The notes below the pieces were generated by a model, which had not been told where the DNA came from, searched no databases, and worked only from the letters and a program-made list of their open reading frames with translations. This document shows, in pieces, positions 18,485-28,249 of a stretch of DNA of 61,503 nt. Made by a program: the position numbers and the translations under genes. Position 1 is the first letter of the stretch. Each line of letters starts with the position of its first letter. The DNA lies in the NCBI GenBank assembly GCA_964537285.1, contig CAZHZT010000020.1, positions 1-61,503 of the forward strand, given 5' to 3'. The stretch comes from CAZHZT01 sp964537285. GTDB lineage: Bacteria > Bacteroidota > Bacteroidia > Chitinophagales > Saprospiraceae.

Positions 18485-19270
18485 TTAAAGTTGTAAACCA
18501 ATACGCACCCCTAATTCAAGGCGGATACTGGTTTGATTAATTTCTCTCGTGGCATTTCCGTAAATGCGGTTTTCATCTTGGCCTACATCCAGGCGTTCGC
18601 CTGTTCTTAACCTTAATCCTAAGCCAACAAAAAGATCGCTGGCTAATTTGTCGCCCAGCTGCTGTGTTCCCAACCTAACGGTAAGATCTGTGTGATTTTC
18701 AAACTCTTTGACCGTATTATTTTCTTGTCGTTCCAATTCATCTGGTTGCACTTTGACTAATTGCACTTCGGCATTGTGGCGAGCATAAGTAATAGACGGA
18801 GAAAAATAAAGCCCTTCAAAGCCATCGCTGTCAAAAAATAGCCTCAAAGAAGCGGTTAAGCGAGGCCCGGCTTTAATCATACGGTAATCTGAAGGGGCAT
18901 AATTGTCGCAATAATCAATTTCCCAGTTTTCTGAATCACAGTTTTCAAAAATATACCCGAAACCTTCTATTTCCAGATTTTCGCTATCGCCAAAGATAGA
19001 GGCTACATAATTTCTAAAGGTTAGGCCGATTCCGCCTTGTACGCTTACAAAATCGCTTAATTCTTTCTCAAGTTCAATCGTTTGGTTACCTATGAGAAAA
19101 GAAAGAGGGCTGGTTTTTATGATTAGCCCCGAGTAGCTGTCGGCTTCAGCGTCATCATCCCCTCCAAAGTCGATTACTTGTACATTAGTTTTATCTTTTT
19201 CTTCTTGACTAAAGATGGAGGAAGAGAGCAGTAAAATAGCTATCCCGATGAGTGTGATACGTATTGACAT
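18485..19270 (-). CDS. Putative outer-membrane beta-barrel protein (paralogue 1)
   Basis: A 261-residue protein with signal peptide residues 1-21 (ending SSIFSQ). Alternating hydrophobic and polar strands and a C-terminal aromatic/leucine end (LGVRIGLQL) suggest an outer-membrane barrel. It is paralogous to the protein at 19530-20330: both carry QEEKDKT/VEKDKT, then 'DFGGDD', 'GLIIKT', 'GLTFRN', 'LFFD(S/N)DGFEGLY', 'KEFENHTD' and a 'GERLDVGQDEN' segment. An R1 element lies 13 bp before the start codon, with its 8-bp duplication only four bases from the ATG. The native upstream region has thus been displaced. The function is unknown. Confidence 0.75.
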   Translation of the reverse strand: MSIRITLIGIAILLLSSSIFSQEEKDKTNVQVIDFGGDDDAEADSYSGLIIKTSPLSFLIGNQTIELEKELSDFVSVQGGIGLTFRNYVASIFGDSENLEIEGFGYIFENCDSENWEIDYCDNYAPSDYRMIKAGPRLTASLRLFFDSDGFEGLYFSPSITYARHNAEVQLVKVQPDELERQENNTVKEFENHTDLTVRLGTQQLGDKLASDLFVGLGLRLRTGERLDVGQDENRIYGNATREINQTSIRLELGVRIGLQL

Positions 19271-19283
19271 AGTAAATTTTTTA

Positions 19284-19393
19284 GTTCTTTGACATAAATT
19301 GTGAAAAAATGGAACTTCAAAATGATAATCCTTTCAGCCACAAGAGCATTCAAGGCTTATCATTTTGAAGTTCCACACAATTTGTCAAAGAAC
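19284..19393 (-). mobile_element. R1 inverted-repeat element (110 bp) upstream of outer-membrane gene
   Basis: Complete copy, same orientation as the one at 10309. Perfect 8-bp target duplications AATTTTTT lie at 19275-19282 and 19395-19402, each one base outside the GTTC/GAAC ends. Confidence 0.92.
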
Positions 19394-19529
19394 GAATTTT
19401 TTAAGGTGAAAAATAAGTAATCTAAGTTGCGACGAATGAGGGTAAATAAGGAGAAATTTGTTAACTAAGATTTAGCCTCATTTTCATGAATCGCCACTAG
19501 CATTAAGTAATTGAATGGGAATTGATGCA

Positions 19530-20330
19530 TTACAATTGTAATCCGACCCTAAGGCCAAACTCAAGGATGATGTTTGTTTCGTTAATTTCATGTATGGCAT
19601 TACCGAAGAAGCCGTTCTCGTCCTGACCAATGTCCAGGCGCTCTCCTATTCGTTGTCTAAGGCCGATACCGGCATAGTATTCATAGCAAAGTTTGTCTCC
19701 CAGGATTTGTTGACCAAATCTCACGGAAAAGTCTGTGTGATTTTCAAACTCTTTAAATGTATCGTTGGGGTTTCGAACGGCTTGTTCAATCCCTTCTCTT
19801 ACTTTTTGTACTTCAGCATTGTACCTTGAAAAAGTAAAACTTGGAGCTATATAGAGACCTTCGAAGCCATCATTATCGAAAAATAAACGAAGAGAGGCGG
19901 AGATCCGTGGGCCAATTTTGAAGGTTCTGAATTCGTTGGTCCAGAAAGCGTCGCAAGCATCAAAGGAACTGTTATTCCAGGTTTGAGATTCGCAGGTGCC
20001 GGATTCGATGCCATAAAAGCTACTATTACCGTAGGGGTCTGAACCGTCGTTGAGGGATCCTAAGAGGAAGTTTCTAAAGGTCAATCCCAGCCCTCCTTCC
20101 ACACTCACCAATGTACTCAACTCTTTTTCTGCCAAAATCATTTGTTTTCCTGTAAGGAATGCTAGCGGGTCTGTTTTAATTATAAGGCCAATGGATGGCT
20201 TAGATTCGGAGGCATCATCCCCTCCAAAGTCAATGATCTGGACTTGGGTTTTGTCTTTTTCTACCTGAGAAATTAATGGAAAGCAAAAGAAAAGAAGTGC
20301 CAGTACACAGGCTGTTGTTTTCAGGTTCAT
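19530..20330 (-). CDS. Putative outer-membrane beta-barrel protein (paralogue 2)
   Basis: A 266-residue protein with signal peptide residues 1-21 (ending FPLISQ) and the same block order as its neighbour at 18485-19270: 'DFGGDD', 'GLIIKTDPLAFLTGKQ', 'GGLGLTFRN', 'LFFDNDGFEGLYIAPS', 'TFKEFENHTDFSVRFGQQ', then 'GERLDIGQDEN'. It also ends in a short hydrophobic strand (GLRVGLQL). The two genes look like a tandem duplication later separated by the R1 insertion. The conserved middle suggests the same barrel role with different loops. The ligand or transport substrate is unknown. Confidence 0.75.
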   Translation of the reverse strand: MNLKTTACVLALLFFCFPLISQVEKDKTQVQIIDFGGDDASESKPSIGLIIKTDPLAFLTGKQMILAEKELSTLVSVEGGLGLTFRNFLLGSLNDGSDPYGNSSFYGIESGTCESQTWNNSSFDACDAFWTNEFRTFKIGPRISASLRLFFDNDGFEGLYIAPSFTFSRYNAEVQKVREGIEQAVRNPNDTFKEFENHTDFSVRFGQQILGDKLCYEYYAGIGLRQRIGERLDIGQDENGFFGNAIHEINETNIILEFGLRVGLQL

Positions 20331-20550
20331 ATCTAAGTTATTTGCAGGTTATAAAATAAATGATTAGTTTAGCGATGAATTAATCAGGGAGGCCAGCTTT
20401 AAGGTTCAAGGCTTATTGCTCTAATTTCTTGTTAGGAAAAGCAATAAACATAAATGATCTCTAGTCTGTACTTACCCGTTCGGTTATCTTGACAGTCCAA
20501 TATGGACTTTTTGCCTGCACAAAAATATAATTGAATTATTTTAAACCAAA

Positions 20551-22134
20551 ATGATTATGAAAAAAGTTTTTTTGTTTATTCCAGCGCTACTTCTCACCAT
20601 TTTTATGTTACATGGACAAAATGTCGATGTTAAGTTAAGTCCAGAGTTTAAATTACCAAAAAAGAAAGCTTATCGCGGGCATGTATATTCAGATAATACA
20701 GGGCATTACGTATATTTTTACAATTCGGAAAGTAGGAAAGACGTGAGTATTTTACTTGAAAAATACAGCCCGGAATTTAAGTTTTTGTTTGGGAAAGAGT
20801 TCAAAGTCGATAAAGATGATATTTATACGCTGGGCATGCGTTATCTCGGAGAAGATATTGCCTGGTTGCTCAGCGAGCGGAATAAAAAAGATGATTATGT
20901 AAGCTATAGTCTGGTGCCTATTACCTTGGAAGGGGAAGCTAGTAAGCCCATAACGCTCGCGAAAATGAAATATGAACGCAAACGAGATATTCCAAGTGTA
21001 AACTGGGCCGTTTCTGCGGATACGACCAAGCTGATGTTCGCAGCTTATTCTGATAATAATAAAGATGACCTCAAAGTAGATCTCTTTATCAATGTAATGA
21101 ATAAGGATTTCACCTCTGTGTGGAGTAATCAATTTAAGATGGCCTATAGTGAAGAGCAAGTGAGCGTGGACTCCTGGGCTACGGGCAATGACGGCAAGGT
21201 CTATTTATTGGCAAAAGTTTACGAAGGAAAGCGAACGAAAGAGACAAAGAAAAAGAAAAGCAAGAAGGGGGGCAGTACAAAAGTGGCAGCTTATAAAATG
21301 TCCATTTTTCAGTTTGCACCAGGCATGGAAAGCCCTAAAGAGTTTGAACTGAAACTGGGGGAAAAATTTGTTCGTGGGGCTACTATCCAGATGACTCCTC
21401 AAGGGGATTTAGCCGCCGTTGGCTTTTTTGCAAACGATAATAAAGGACTCACACACGGAACTTTCCTTATGAAACTCAATGGTGAAACCGGAGAAGTACT
21501 TATGGCTAAGCGAAAAGAATTTTCGGCCAAAGAACTGGCATTTATGGGAAAGGAAAACACTAAGAAAAAGAAAGGAGATGAGGGCCTACAATCGCGATTT
21601 ATATTCCAGGATTTTGTAATTAAGGATGATGGCCGGGCATTCGTAACTGCAGAAGAGAATTTTAGTGTTACTCGTACGGTCTCTGATGGTAGAGGGAATT
21701 TCATAACGTACACGGTTTATTATAGTAGAGATATTATCGTTGTTACCTTTTCACCAGATGGCAGCACCGAAAATGTGCGAATGATATCCAAAAACCAGGA
21801 AGGAAGCTCCTCTTTTTTTCAGGGCTATGTAGCTCTATCGGGTGCAGATAAATCCTACTTTTTTTATAATGAAAATCGTAAGAACCTGAAAAAACCCATT
21901 GGGGAAAAATCCAAGCCTTTTAGTAATTTTAAAAATGCAGTGTCCGTAATGACTACTATCAATTCAAATGGAAAAATTGAGCGTACGCCTCTTTTTAGAG
22001 CCAAAGATGTAGAATCCTTATTTGTACCTAAATTTAGCTCGCCTATTGATAAGAAGAAGTTATTCTTCATTACAAATAAGTTCAATCTTTTGGGAAAAAA
22101 CAAATTTAGGATGGGAACTATAGAAATAGAATAA
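20551..22134 (+). CDS. Secreted protein of unknown function (527 aa)
   Basis: It begins with a signal peptide (about residues 1-22, ending LHGQN), then a long soluble chain with repeated beta-strand-like segments ('YVYFYNSES', 'DVSILLEKYSPEFKFLFGKE', 'SVTRTVSDGRGNF'). A lysine-rich stretch KKKKSKKGG lies near residue 230. No T9SS sorting domain is visible at the C terminus, so it is probably periplasmic. The ATG at 20551 and the next ATG two codons later are equally plausible starts. I do not recognise the family. Confidence 0.7.
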   Translation: MIMKKVFLFIPALLLTIFMLHGQNVDVKLSPEFKLPKKKAYRGHVYSDNTGHYVYFYNSESRKDVSILLEKYSPEFKFLFGKEFKVDKDDIYTLGMRYLGEDIAWLLSERNKKDDYVSYSLVPITLEGEASKPITLAKMKYERKRDIPSVNWAVSADTTKLMFAAYSDNNKDDLKVDLFINVMNKDFTSVWSNQFKMAYSEEQVSVDSWATGNDGKVYLLAKVYEGKRTKETKKKKSKKGGSTKVAAYKMSIFQFAPGMESPKEFELKLGEKFVRGATIQMTPQGDLAAVGFFANDNKGLTHGTFLMKLNGETGEVLMAKRKEFSAKELAFMGKENTKKKKGDEGLQSRFIFQDFVIKDDGRAFVTAEENFSVTRTVSDGRGNFITYTVYYSRDIIVVTFSPDGSTENVRMISKNQEGSSSFFQGYVALSGADKSYFFYNENRKNLKKPIGEKSKPFSNFKNAVSVMTTINSNGKIERTPLFRAKDVESLFVPKFSSPIDKKKLFFITNKFNLLGKNKFRMGTIEIE

Positions 22135-22145
22135 AGTAACCATAG

Positions 22146-22282
22146 ACTGCGCGAACTTCCTTTGAGATGGATGCCGAAAGGGCCATTTTGCGAAGCAAAA
22201 TAGCCCTTCCGGACACCTGAAAAAAGTTTCGCCGCGAAGCGGCCTAGGTTTAATTTTGAATTTCCAATTCCGAGAACTACTT
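22146..22282. repeat. Divergent copy of repeat family R2
   Basis: The core palindrome GCCGAAAGGGC..ATTTTGCGAAGCAAAATAGCCC and the flanking blocks (CTTCCTTTGAG, CGCCGCGAAGCGGC, TTTGAATTTCCAA) match the R2 copies at 35723 and 38414 with many changes. No clear target duplication remains. It lies just after the preceding stop codon. Confidence 0.65.
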
Positions 22283-22302
22283 AAATTACCGGACAGGTAA
22301 AA

Positions 22303-23409
22303 TTAATCATTATCTTTTTTGAAAAAGCGAGCCCTCAAGGCTAATGGCCTTTCAATAACTCCATAGGTCAGTATGCAAAATAGAATAGTTAGGAAAAGAA
22401 ATATCCAAAATTTTAAATATACCGGTACGATGAACTCATATTTTACAAAATACAGAATGGGAATGTGAAATAGGTACAAACTAAAACTTAGGGTTCCCAA
22501 AACCCTGAAAAAATAAGTGCTTAATATAGTTTTTAATCCTTTTTTTCCATACAAGCAACTAATAAGAAGCATCGCCCAGAAAAGGCTGTAGTAAAGATGA
22601 AAATGCCAGCTTTGAAAGTACAAGTGGGAATAAGATTGGGAAAAGACTGCATTGTAAAGCGGTACAATGGTAATTCCTATGCCCAATACTGCTAAAAATC
22701 CAACTAAGTCGTAAAGGAAGCTCCTGTTTTTTGGAGTGGAATGCTCGGTAGTCATGCGATTTAGCTCCCAGCTAGCTAGTAAAGTTCCAGTCAAAAAAAT
22801 AGTAATAAACCTGAACGTATCTGTTCGGGCAGAATCAAAGTAAAAATTATACACCATTGAAGCTCCTGATAAGAGCATCACTGCTATGACGATATAGAAT
22901 TTTTGCCATTTCAATGCATAATGAAAAAATAGCATGACAAAGGGAGATAAAAAGTAATACTTGAACTCCACAGGTATAGACCAGAACACCCCCCTTCCGC
23001 GCTGTAAAAATAAATGAGGAAGAAGCTCTTCAAGGGGTGTTCCCATTCCATAAGGCATATCTTGAACCGTCAGCCAATAATCGAATAGTAGAGCAACAAA
23101 AAATAAAGGATAAATCCTGAAAAAACGTCTGGAAAAATAATAAACCCAGTAGCTCCGTCCAGCTTTTTGTTGCCTGAGTGCTTGCCCAATTTGTTTGTCG
23201 AGCAAGTAGCTGCTTAAGATAAAGAATAAATAAACACCATACACGCCCGAGCCGCTAAAGTTGAAGAATGGAGCCGGCAGCATTCCTTCATTAGAAGTAT
23301 GACTAAGCAAAACCAGTAATATGGCTAATCCTCGTAAACCATCCAATACTTTGTTATGGCCTGGTTTGTGATCATGAGGGAAGAAGAAACGATGAATGGA
23401 TTTTTGCAC
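22303..23409 (-). CDS. Acyltransferase 3 family membrane protein
   Basis: A 368-residue integral membrane O-acyltransferase (OafA/NodX type) with about ten hydrophobic helices. The family's first-helix signature is present: LDGLRGLAILLVLLSHTS, with the conserved Arg and the catalytic His. It probably transfers an acyl group, often acetyl, to a polysaccharide or lipid at the membrane; the acceptor is unknown. A perfect 33-bp hairpin lies 48 bp upstream and separates it from the gene at 23561. Confidence 0.9.
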   Translation of the reverse strand: MQKSIHRFFFPHDHKPGHNKVLDGLRGLAILLVLLSHTSNEGMLPAPFFNFSGSGVYGVYLFFILSSYLLDKQIGQALRQQKAGRSYWVYYFSRRFFRIYPLFFVALLFDYWLTVQDMPYGMGTPLEELLPHLFLQRGRGVFWSIPVEFKYYFLSPFVMLFFHYALKWQKFYIVIAVMLLSGASMVYNFYFDSARTDTFRFITIFLTGTLLASWELNRMTTEHSTPKNRSFLYDLVGFLAVLGIGITIVPLYNAVFSQSYSHLYFQSWHFHLYYSLFWAMLLISCLYGKKGLKTILSTYFFRVLGTLSFSLYLFHIPILYFVKYEFIVPVYLKFWIFLFLTILFCILTYGVIERPLALRARFFKKDND

Positions 23410-23457
23410 TAATGGAGGTTTATAGAGTGGAAGCAGGTTAGCCCTATATAAGGGATG

Positions 23458-23528
23458 TTTTACAGGAGATCAGTTCGGTTTTGTTTTTTTCTTCGAAAAA
23501 AACAAAACCGAACTGATCTCCTGTAAAA
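23458..23528 (-). terminator. Perfect 33-bp hairpin terminator
   Basis: Two exactly complementary 33-base arms (starting TTTTACAGGAG) flank a five-base CTTCG loop, with T-runs next to the loop. It serves the minus-strand gene ending at 23561. Confidence 0.85.
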
Positions 23529-23560
23529 TATTAGCCTACGAAGGGGAGCGCCTTCATATC

Positions 23561-25537
23561 TTAAAAATCACTACAATTTGAGCAAGCCAACTCTTTTATC
23601 CAATCGGTGCGAAGCAGCTGGAAATTCCTGGAAATATAGCGGCAGAAGCGTTCCTGATTGCGTTGGCGGCACTGCTCAAACCAGGTTTTTTGTTGCTCTT
23701 CTGTTACTACATCTTCCAGGTGCACGGATGTTTGAGCCAAAACAAAGAGTAGATCCTCAGAATAAGAGCCGGTTTCGTAGTAAGGAAGAAGTACATCGAG
23801 GGTCCATTCGGTATAGTAGTTCCGATTGAAGTACTTAGCCAAGTCGATTGCTTCTTTTTCATTCATATCTGCTTCAAAAAAGAAATTCCGGATTTCCTTT
23901 AATGAATTTCGACGGGCTTCGTATACGCGTTTTTCAAAGAAATAATCTACGGCTGCAAGATGGAAATTGGTCATCAAACGGTTCAGAGTAATATCCAGAT
24001 CTTGGTATTCAATTTTGTAGGATTCGTTATCGTAAAGGTCGAAAATCAGGCGCATTAACTCCCCTGGCTTAATGAATGCTTTTTCGGTTTGAAACATATA
24101 TCTTACCGCATAACCCGCCAAGTTAAAGCGCATTGGGTAGTAATCAGGATCGAGCGATTGAATTTTTTTGAGCCGTTGAATGTAAGCCGGATCGGTACGG
24201 ATAGATTCGTTGAAAAATAATTCTACCGCCAGCATATTACTCAGTACAGGAAGGTATTTTTTTTCAATTGGAATCTTTAGGTCCAAAAGATCGTAGAGGT
24301 TAACTTCAAGGTCGAGAAAAGACTTAATCAGGTCGTATTGGATTAAAAGGGAGTTATTAGCGTCGCTCAGTTCTACAAATTTTTCGAGTTTATTGATCAA
24401 GCTCTGGGAAGATTCTGAGGTGGTTGCTTCTTTGTAAGGCTCAAAGAAAGGCGTTTCAACGGGCTCCCGGAACTGGATCTGGATATCTGCAATGCGCTGC
24501 TCAGCCAGAAGGGGTTCAAGTTCTTTTTCCACTTCTCCGATAACATAGAGTTTGACGTCCTCTTTACTCTTTTCAGCTAAGTCTCTCCATTTTGTATTTT
24601 CTATTTGCTCATAGAATAAGGGCCAGTTTTCAATAGCTTCCGTTTTAATCAGACTGGAGGCTATTCCTTCGCGAAGGAGTGCCCCCTTTATACGTTCGGC
24701 TCTTCCTTTTTGCAGGCGAAGGTTGATGGCTTCGTTTCCTTCAATGGAGCTGTAAGCTTTGATTTCGACCTGATCGATGTAGGCAATATTTTCTTGTACA
24801 AACGAAATAATCTGATTTATATCGGAGGGAGCGAGGAAGTCTTTTCCCTTTTGAAAAGGAACTTTGAACTGCGCTGTTTTCGTTTCGAATTGCTGTTGTT
24901 GCGACTCTAATTGCTTGGGAGAAAGGTTTATTCGCGAGAGGTCGACTTTTTCTTCGATTTCGGCAAAGGCCCAAATAGGGTTGATTTGGAACAAGGGAAG
25001 CTGATCAAAAGGTGTTTCTACGGGAAAGGAGTATTCGCAGGCATATCCATTTTTTATGGATATGACGTTGAGGTCTATTTGTTCTCCCAAGAGCTCCGGA
25101 GGAATAGAGCCTAAGTAAGAATATATTTTGAACGTTTCAGCTTTTTGGTTCCGCTTCAATATTTCCGGAACAGTGACAGGAGGAAACATTTCGCCATCAA
25201 AAATAGTGGAGGGGTTTAAATCAAATGGAGCATCGCAGAGCAACTGCTTTCTGTTTACTATATCTATGGCGATGCCGTCATTGGAGGCTTGAAAAGCTTC
25301 CAGGAACTGATCTCTATCGTGCACCCACAGGATAATAGAGTCCTCCCGGATTAAAATATTGTTGGGTAATCTTTGAGCTATAGCTCTGAAGAACATCGAA
25401 CTTTCACAGGCTTCCGGAGAAAGTTCTTTGACTCCGTAAGGTGCCTGGGCCGATAAGGGATTCAAATGAAGGATAAATAATAAACAGAGGGTGTTGTAAA
25501 TCTTGAGGCTTGGGTAATTATGCATTTTTGAATTCAA
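23561..25537 (-). CDS. Large exported protein with an OmpA-like segment (658 aa)
   Basis: An exported protein with an N-terminal hydrophobic stretch (about residues 13-31, ending LNPLSAQ). Residues 235-290 contain 'VEIKAYSSIEGNEAINLRL' then 'GRAERIKGAL', which resembles the peptidoglycan-binding core of OmpA-type domains. The rest is alpha-helical and not recognised. There is no T9SS tail, and the protein ends in a Cys-rich CSNCSDF. It may be a periplasmic envelope protein. Gene-dense neighbours give no further clue. Confidence 0.65.
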   Translation of the reverse strand: MNSKMHNYPSLKIYNTLCLLFILHLNPLSAQAPYGVKELSPEACESSMFFRAIAQRLPNNILIREDSIILWVHDRDQFLEAFQASNDGIAIDIVNRKQLLCDAPFDLNPSTIFDGEMFPPVTVPEILKRNQKAETFKIYSYLGSIPPELLGEQIDLNVISIKNGYACEYSFPVETPFDQLPLFQINPIWAFAEIEEKVDLSRINLSPKQLESQQQQFETKTAQFKVPFQKGKDFLAPSDINQIISFVQENIAYIDQVEIKAYSSIEGNEAINLRLQKGRAERIKGALLREGIASSLIKTEAIENWPLFYEQIENTKWRDLAEKSKEDVKLYVIGEVEKELEPLLAEQRIADIQIQFREPVETPFFEPYKEATTSESSQSLINKLEKFVELSDANNSLLIQYDLIKSFLDLEVNLYDLLDLKIPIEKKYLPVLSNMLAVELFFNESIRTDPAYIQRLKKIQSLDPDYYPMRFNLAGYAVRYMFQTEKAFIKPGELMRLIFDLYDNESYKIEYQDLDITLNRLMTNFHLAAVDYFFEKRVYEARRNSLKEIRNFFFEADMNEKEAIDLAKYFNRNYYTEWTLDVLLPYYETGSYSEDLLFVLAQTSVHLEDVVTEEQQKTWFEQCRQRNQERFCRYISRNFQLLRTDWIKELACSNCSDF

Positions 25538-25554
25538 GATAAAAAAAAAATTGG

Positions 25555-25598
25555 TTTTGAGAAAAGAATGTATGAGACATACATCCTTTTCTCAAAAA
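25555..25598 (-). terminator. Hairpin terminator after the VIT/T9SS pseudogene
   Basis: TTTTGAGAAAAGAATGTATG is mirrored around an AGAC loop, seven bases beyond the stop codon at 25605. Confidence 0.7.
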
Positions 25599-25604
25599 AG
25601 ATTC

Positions 25605-27779
25605 TTATCGCATAATCACCAACTTCTCTGCCAGCCTAAAACCTTGTCCCTGAACTACTAATTGATAAACTCCGGATGGAAGCATTCGCCTCGAATGATC
25701 TTTTCCATCCCAGGTGAATAGAAGGCTATTCGCATTAATTGCCTGTGATGAGTCGAATGTAAAAATATGCTTACCGAAGTTATCGAAAATATTAACAGAG
25801 ATTTTGCCCTGAGCTTCTTCCTCTATCCCTTCGATAGAGATGGTGCATTCATGGACAAAAGGATTGGGCCAAACGGTAATTTGCATAGGTGAGAACTTCT
25901 CCGTTTGGTCTTCCTCTGTGTTGACCGTTAATTCTTGATACGACCAGCAATTTCCGCAAGGTTCTCCGCCTTGTTCCAGATCCAGAGCCAGGAAGGCGGT
26001 GTATTTAGAAAGCACCCTTTCTGCTTTGCTGATATCTATTATGTCTAGAAAATCATCGTTCCCCGAGGCCAGCCCTTCCAGGAAGCGGAGGTGGTTGCCT
26101 ACCCAGCTTTCGCGAACCGTGGTATCTCCTTCTTCAATAGTATTGTTATCGATTATGTGGTGATCAATGATAATGTTGGTATCTGCAAGGGCAAAGAAAT
26201 CAAATTCTTCAGGGAAATCACCCACATATTTACCAATCTGGATAATGGGAGAATTAATGTTTTGGGATTGTCCAAAGTAGTTTTGATAATAACGCTCATA
26301 GGTGAAGCCGTTAGCACTGCTTGGATAAAGGTCATAAATGTAGGTTTTTTCTTTAAGTTTTCTAAAAACATTATCAATACTTTCCCAAACACTAAAAGCG
26401 CCTTCGAGGGAGCCAAAAAGGTGGCCGGAAGTTTCGCTCGTTAATATTTCATAAAAGTATTTTTGTGCGTAAGTGAGTTGTTCATTCACACCAGACCATT
26501 CATAAGTAAAATCGTGGACTTTGTAATTTACAACATGAACATGTATGTTTTGCGGATTGATGCCCTGAAGTATCGTATTGGCAATCTGTTCATCGTTCCA
26601 GAAATTAATATCAATAGCATTGGTGATCAAGACAATATCTCCCTGGCCTCCATGCGTGTATATAAATGCTGATGCTGCCATTAAAATACTTTGCGTATTG
26701 TAATGATCAATAATGGGGGTCATACAGAGGGTCCAGAAACTGGCTAATGGAAGCTGTGTCAGCAAAAATCCAATCATCCGAAAGGGCCACAGGGCCGGAA
26801 CTATTCGAAAAAAGGATGTTAAATTGGTCTTCTGCATCAAGGTATTTGGGGAGTTGTTCTTTGAAATAGTCAAATAGGTTGGCTTTGTTTATATATATAT
26901 CATAAGGTGCATGATTAAAAAGAAAAAGCACTTTCTTAGGCGCTTCAGGCTGTTGAACTACCGGTGGAAGGTAAGCCAGCTGATAGAATTGATCGTTTCC
27001 ATTTTGGTGATTACTTATAAAATAGGATTGTGATTTAAAGGCGGTAGGAGCAGTAACCGAGAATTGCAAGGGGTAATACAGGGCTTCTGCAGCCAAATTG
27101 GCCAACAGTATGTTTCCTAATTGAGGGTCGGGTACATTGGTGAAGGTAATGTCGTCATAGCCTTTAATTTGTGGATTGGCCCATGTGTCGTCAGGGAAAG
27201 TGATGACCTGAAAATGATCGAGCGGTTTGTACGATTGAAGCAGCAGGTCGGTGGGTAACCAGGCGGATACTTCGTTTGTGGTCCATATTGCCGGGCACAG
27301 GTAGGTAATCTTTATTCGTCTGTAGGAGTTTCCTATGAGGGGTATATTCTAATTTGATAATTTCCGTTTTCTTTTTGATAAAGAATAGAAGGGTCTTTCT
27401 GTCGGTCTACGATGTCTTCATAAATTTGAGTCGCTTTCCAGATTTCATATAAGTCAGCTTTTACAATAGTTGTGTCATCAAGCATCCAGAGCCAGGAATC
27501 GATCACAATAGCTCCTTTAGGGAGGTTGAAATCGATAGCAATTTCCAGGGAATCATAAGCTGAATTGTAGTGGTAGTCGTCAGAAAGCGTGAGGTAAAGG
27601 CCAATTTCCATGTAGGCTCCTTGTGGATCAATGGTAATTAATGCATCTTCAATAGTGCCGGGATAGTCTTCGGCACCCCACCAAACCTGTGGGTTGATGA
27701 TGGAATTAACATTTTGTGCATTTAATGGGAGAAAAGAAATTAAGAAAAATAAGAATACTGAAGTTAAATGTGCTTTCAT
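25605..27779 (-). pseudogene. VIT-domain T9SS protein broken by two frameshifts
   Basis: Three frames on the same strand join into one protein. 27333-27779 encodes a signal peptide and a VIT (vault/inter-alpha-trypsin) domain up to 'GNYQIRIYP'. Shifting frame there continues the domain as 'LIGNSYRRIKITYLCP' and runs on to 26707. A second shift near 26710-26740 continues as 'SILMAASAFIYTHGGQGDIVLIT' to 25605, ending in a T9SS type A sorting domain (WPNPFVHECTISIEG, then GVYQLVVQG). The middle resembles a degenerate VWA region, the usual VIT partner. The intact protein would have been about 720 residues and cell-surface. Assembly error is the main alternative, but two separate shifts make decay more likely. 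Confidence 0.8.
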
Positions 27780-28249
27780 TTTCTGTGTATTTAGTGATGA
27801 AAAATAAGTTTTTTATAGTTTCAGTTTCAATTTAAGGGGATTAAAAAAGAATATCAGGAAAGAGAACTGCTTTGATAACTATTTGTCATTGAGAAATGGA
27901 GGCATGTAACTTTACGACATGAAAAATGTCATTTTTGGGCAATATTTTTGAGATGAATTTTTAATACAAGGAATTGCAATGTACTTTTTCTGTAGCTGCT
28001 AATGGATCTAATAGCTACTTGACCGACATAGAGCACTTTTTTCACATATTTACGCAAATTATATACGTTCGATTTCTTATCTTTATTCCAGAGTTGATTT
28101 GTTGGCTGGTTACACTGCGATTAGCGATAAAAAACATTAGCTAATGGGCTCTTTTCCGTTCCTCTAATTTCCCATATTTATCTCTATCTACGGATAGCTA
28201 GCCAGCTAGATTAACACCATTTATATATAACAATAGTCACCCATTTTTA
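27780..28249. other. Divergent intergenic region (470 bp)
   Basis: Separates the VIT pseudogene from the metalloprotease gene. It is AT-rich and holds no credible gene or repeat. TATCTTTA at 28078-28085 is a weak match to the TAnnTTTG promoter box on the plus strand. Confidence 0.4.
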
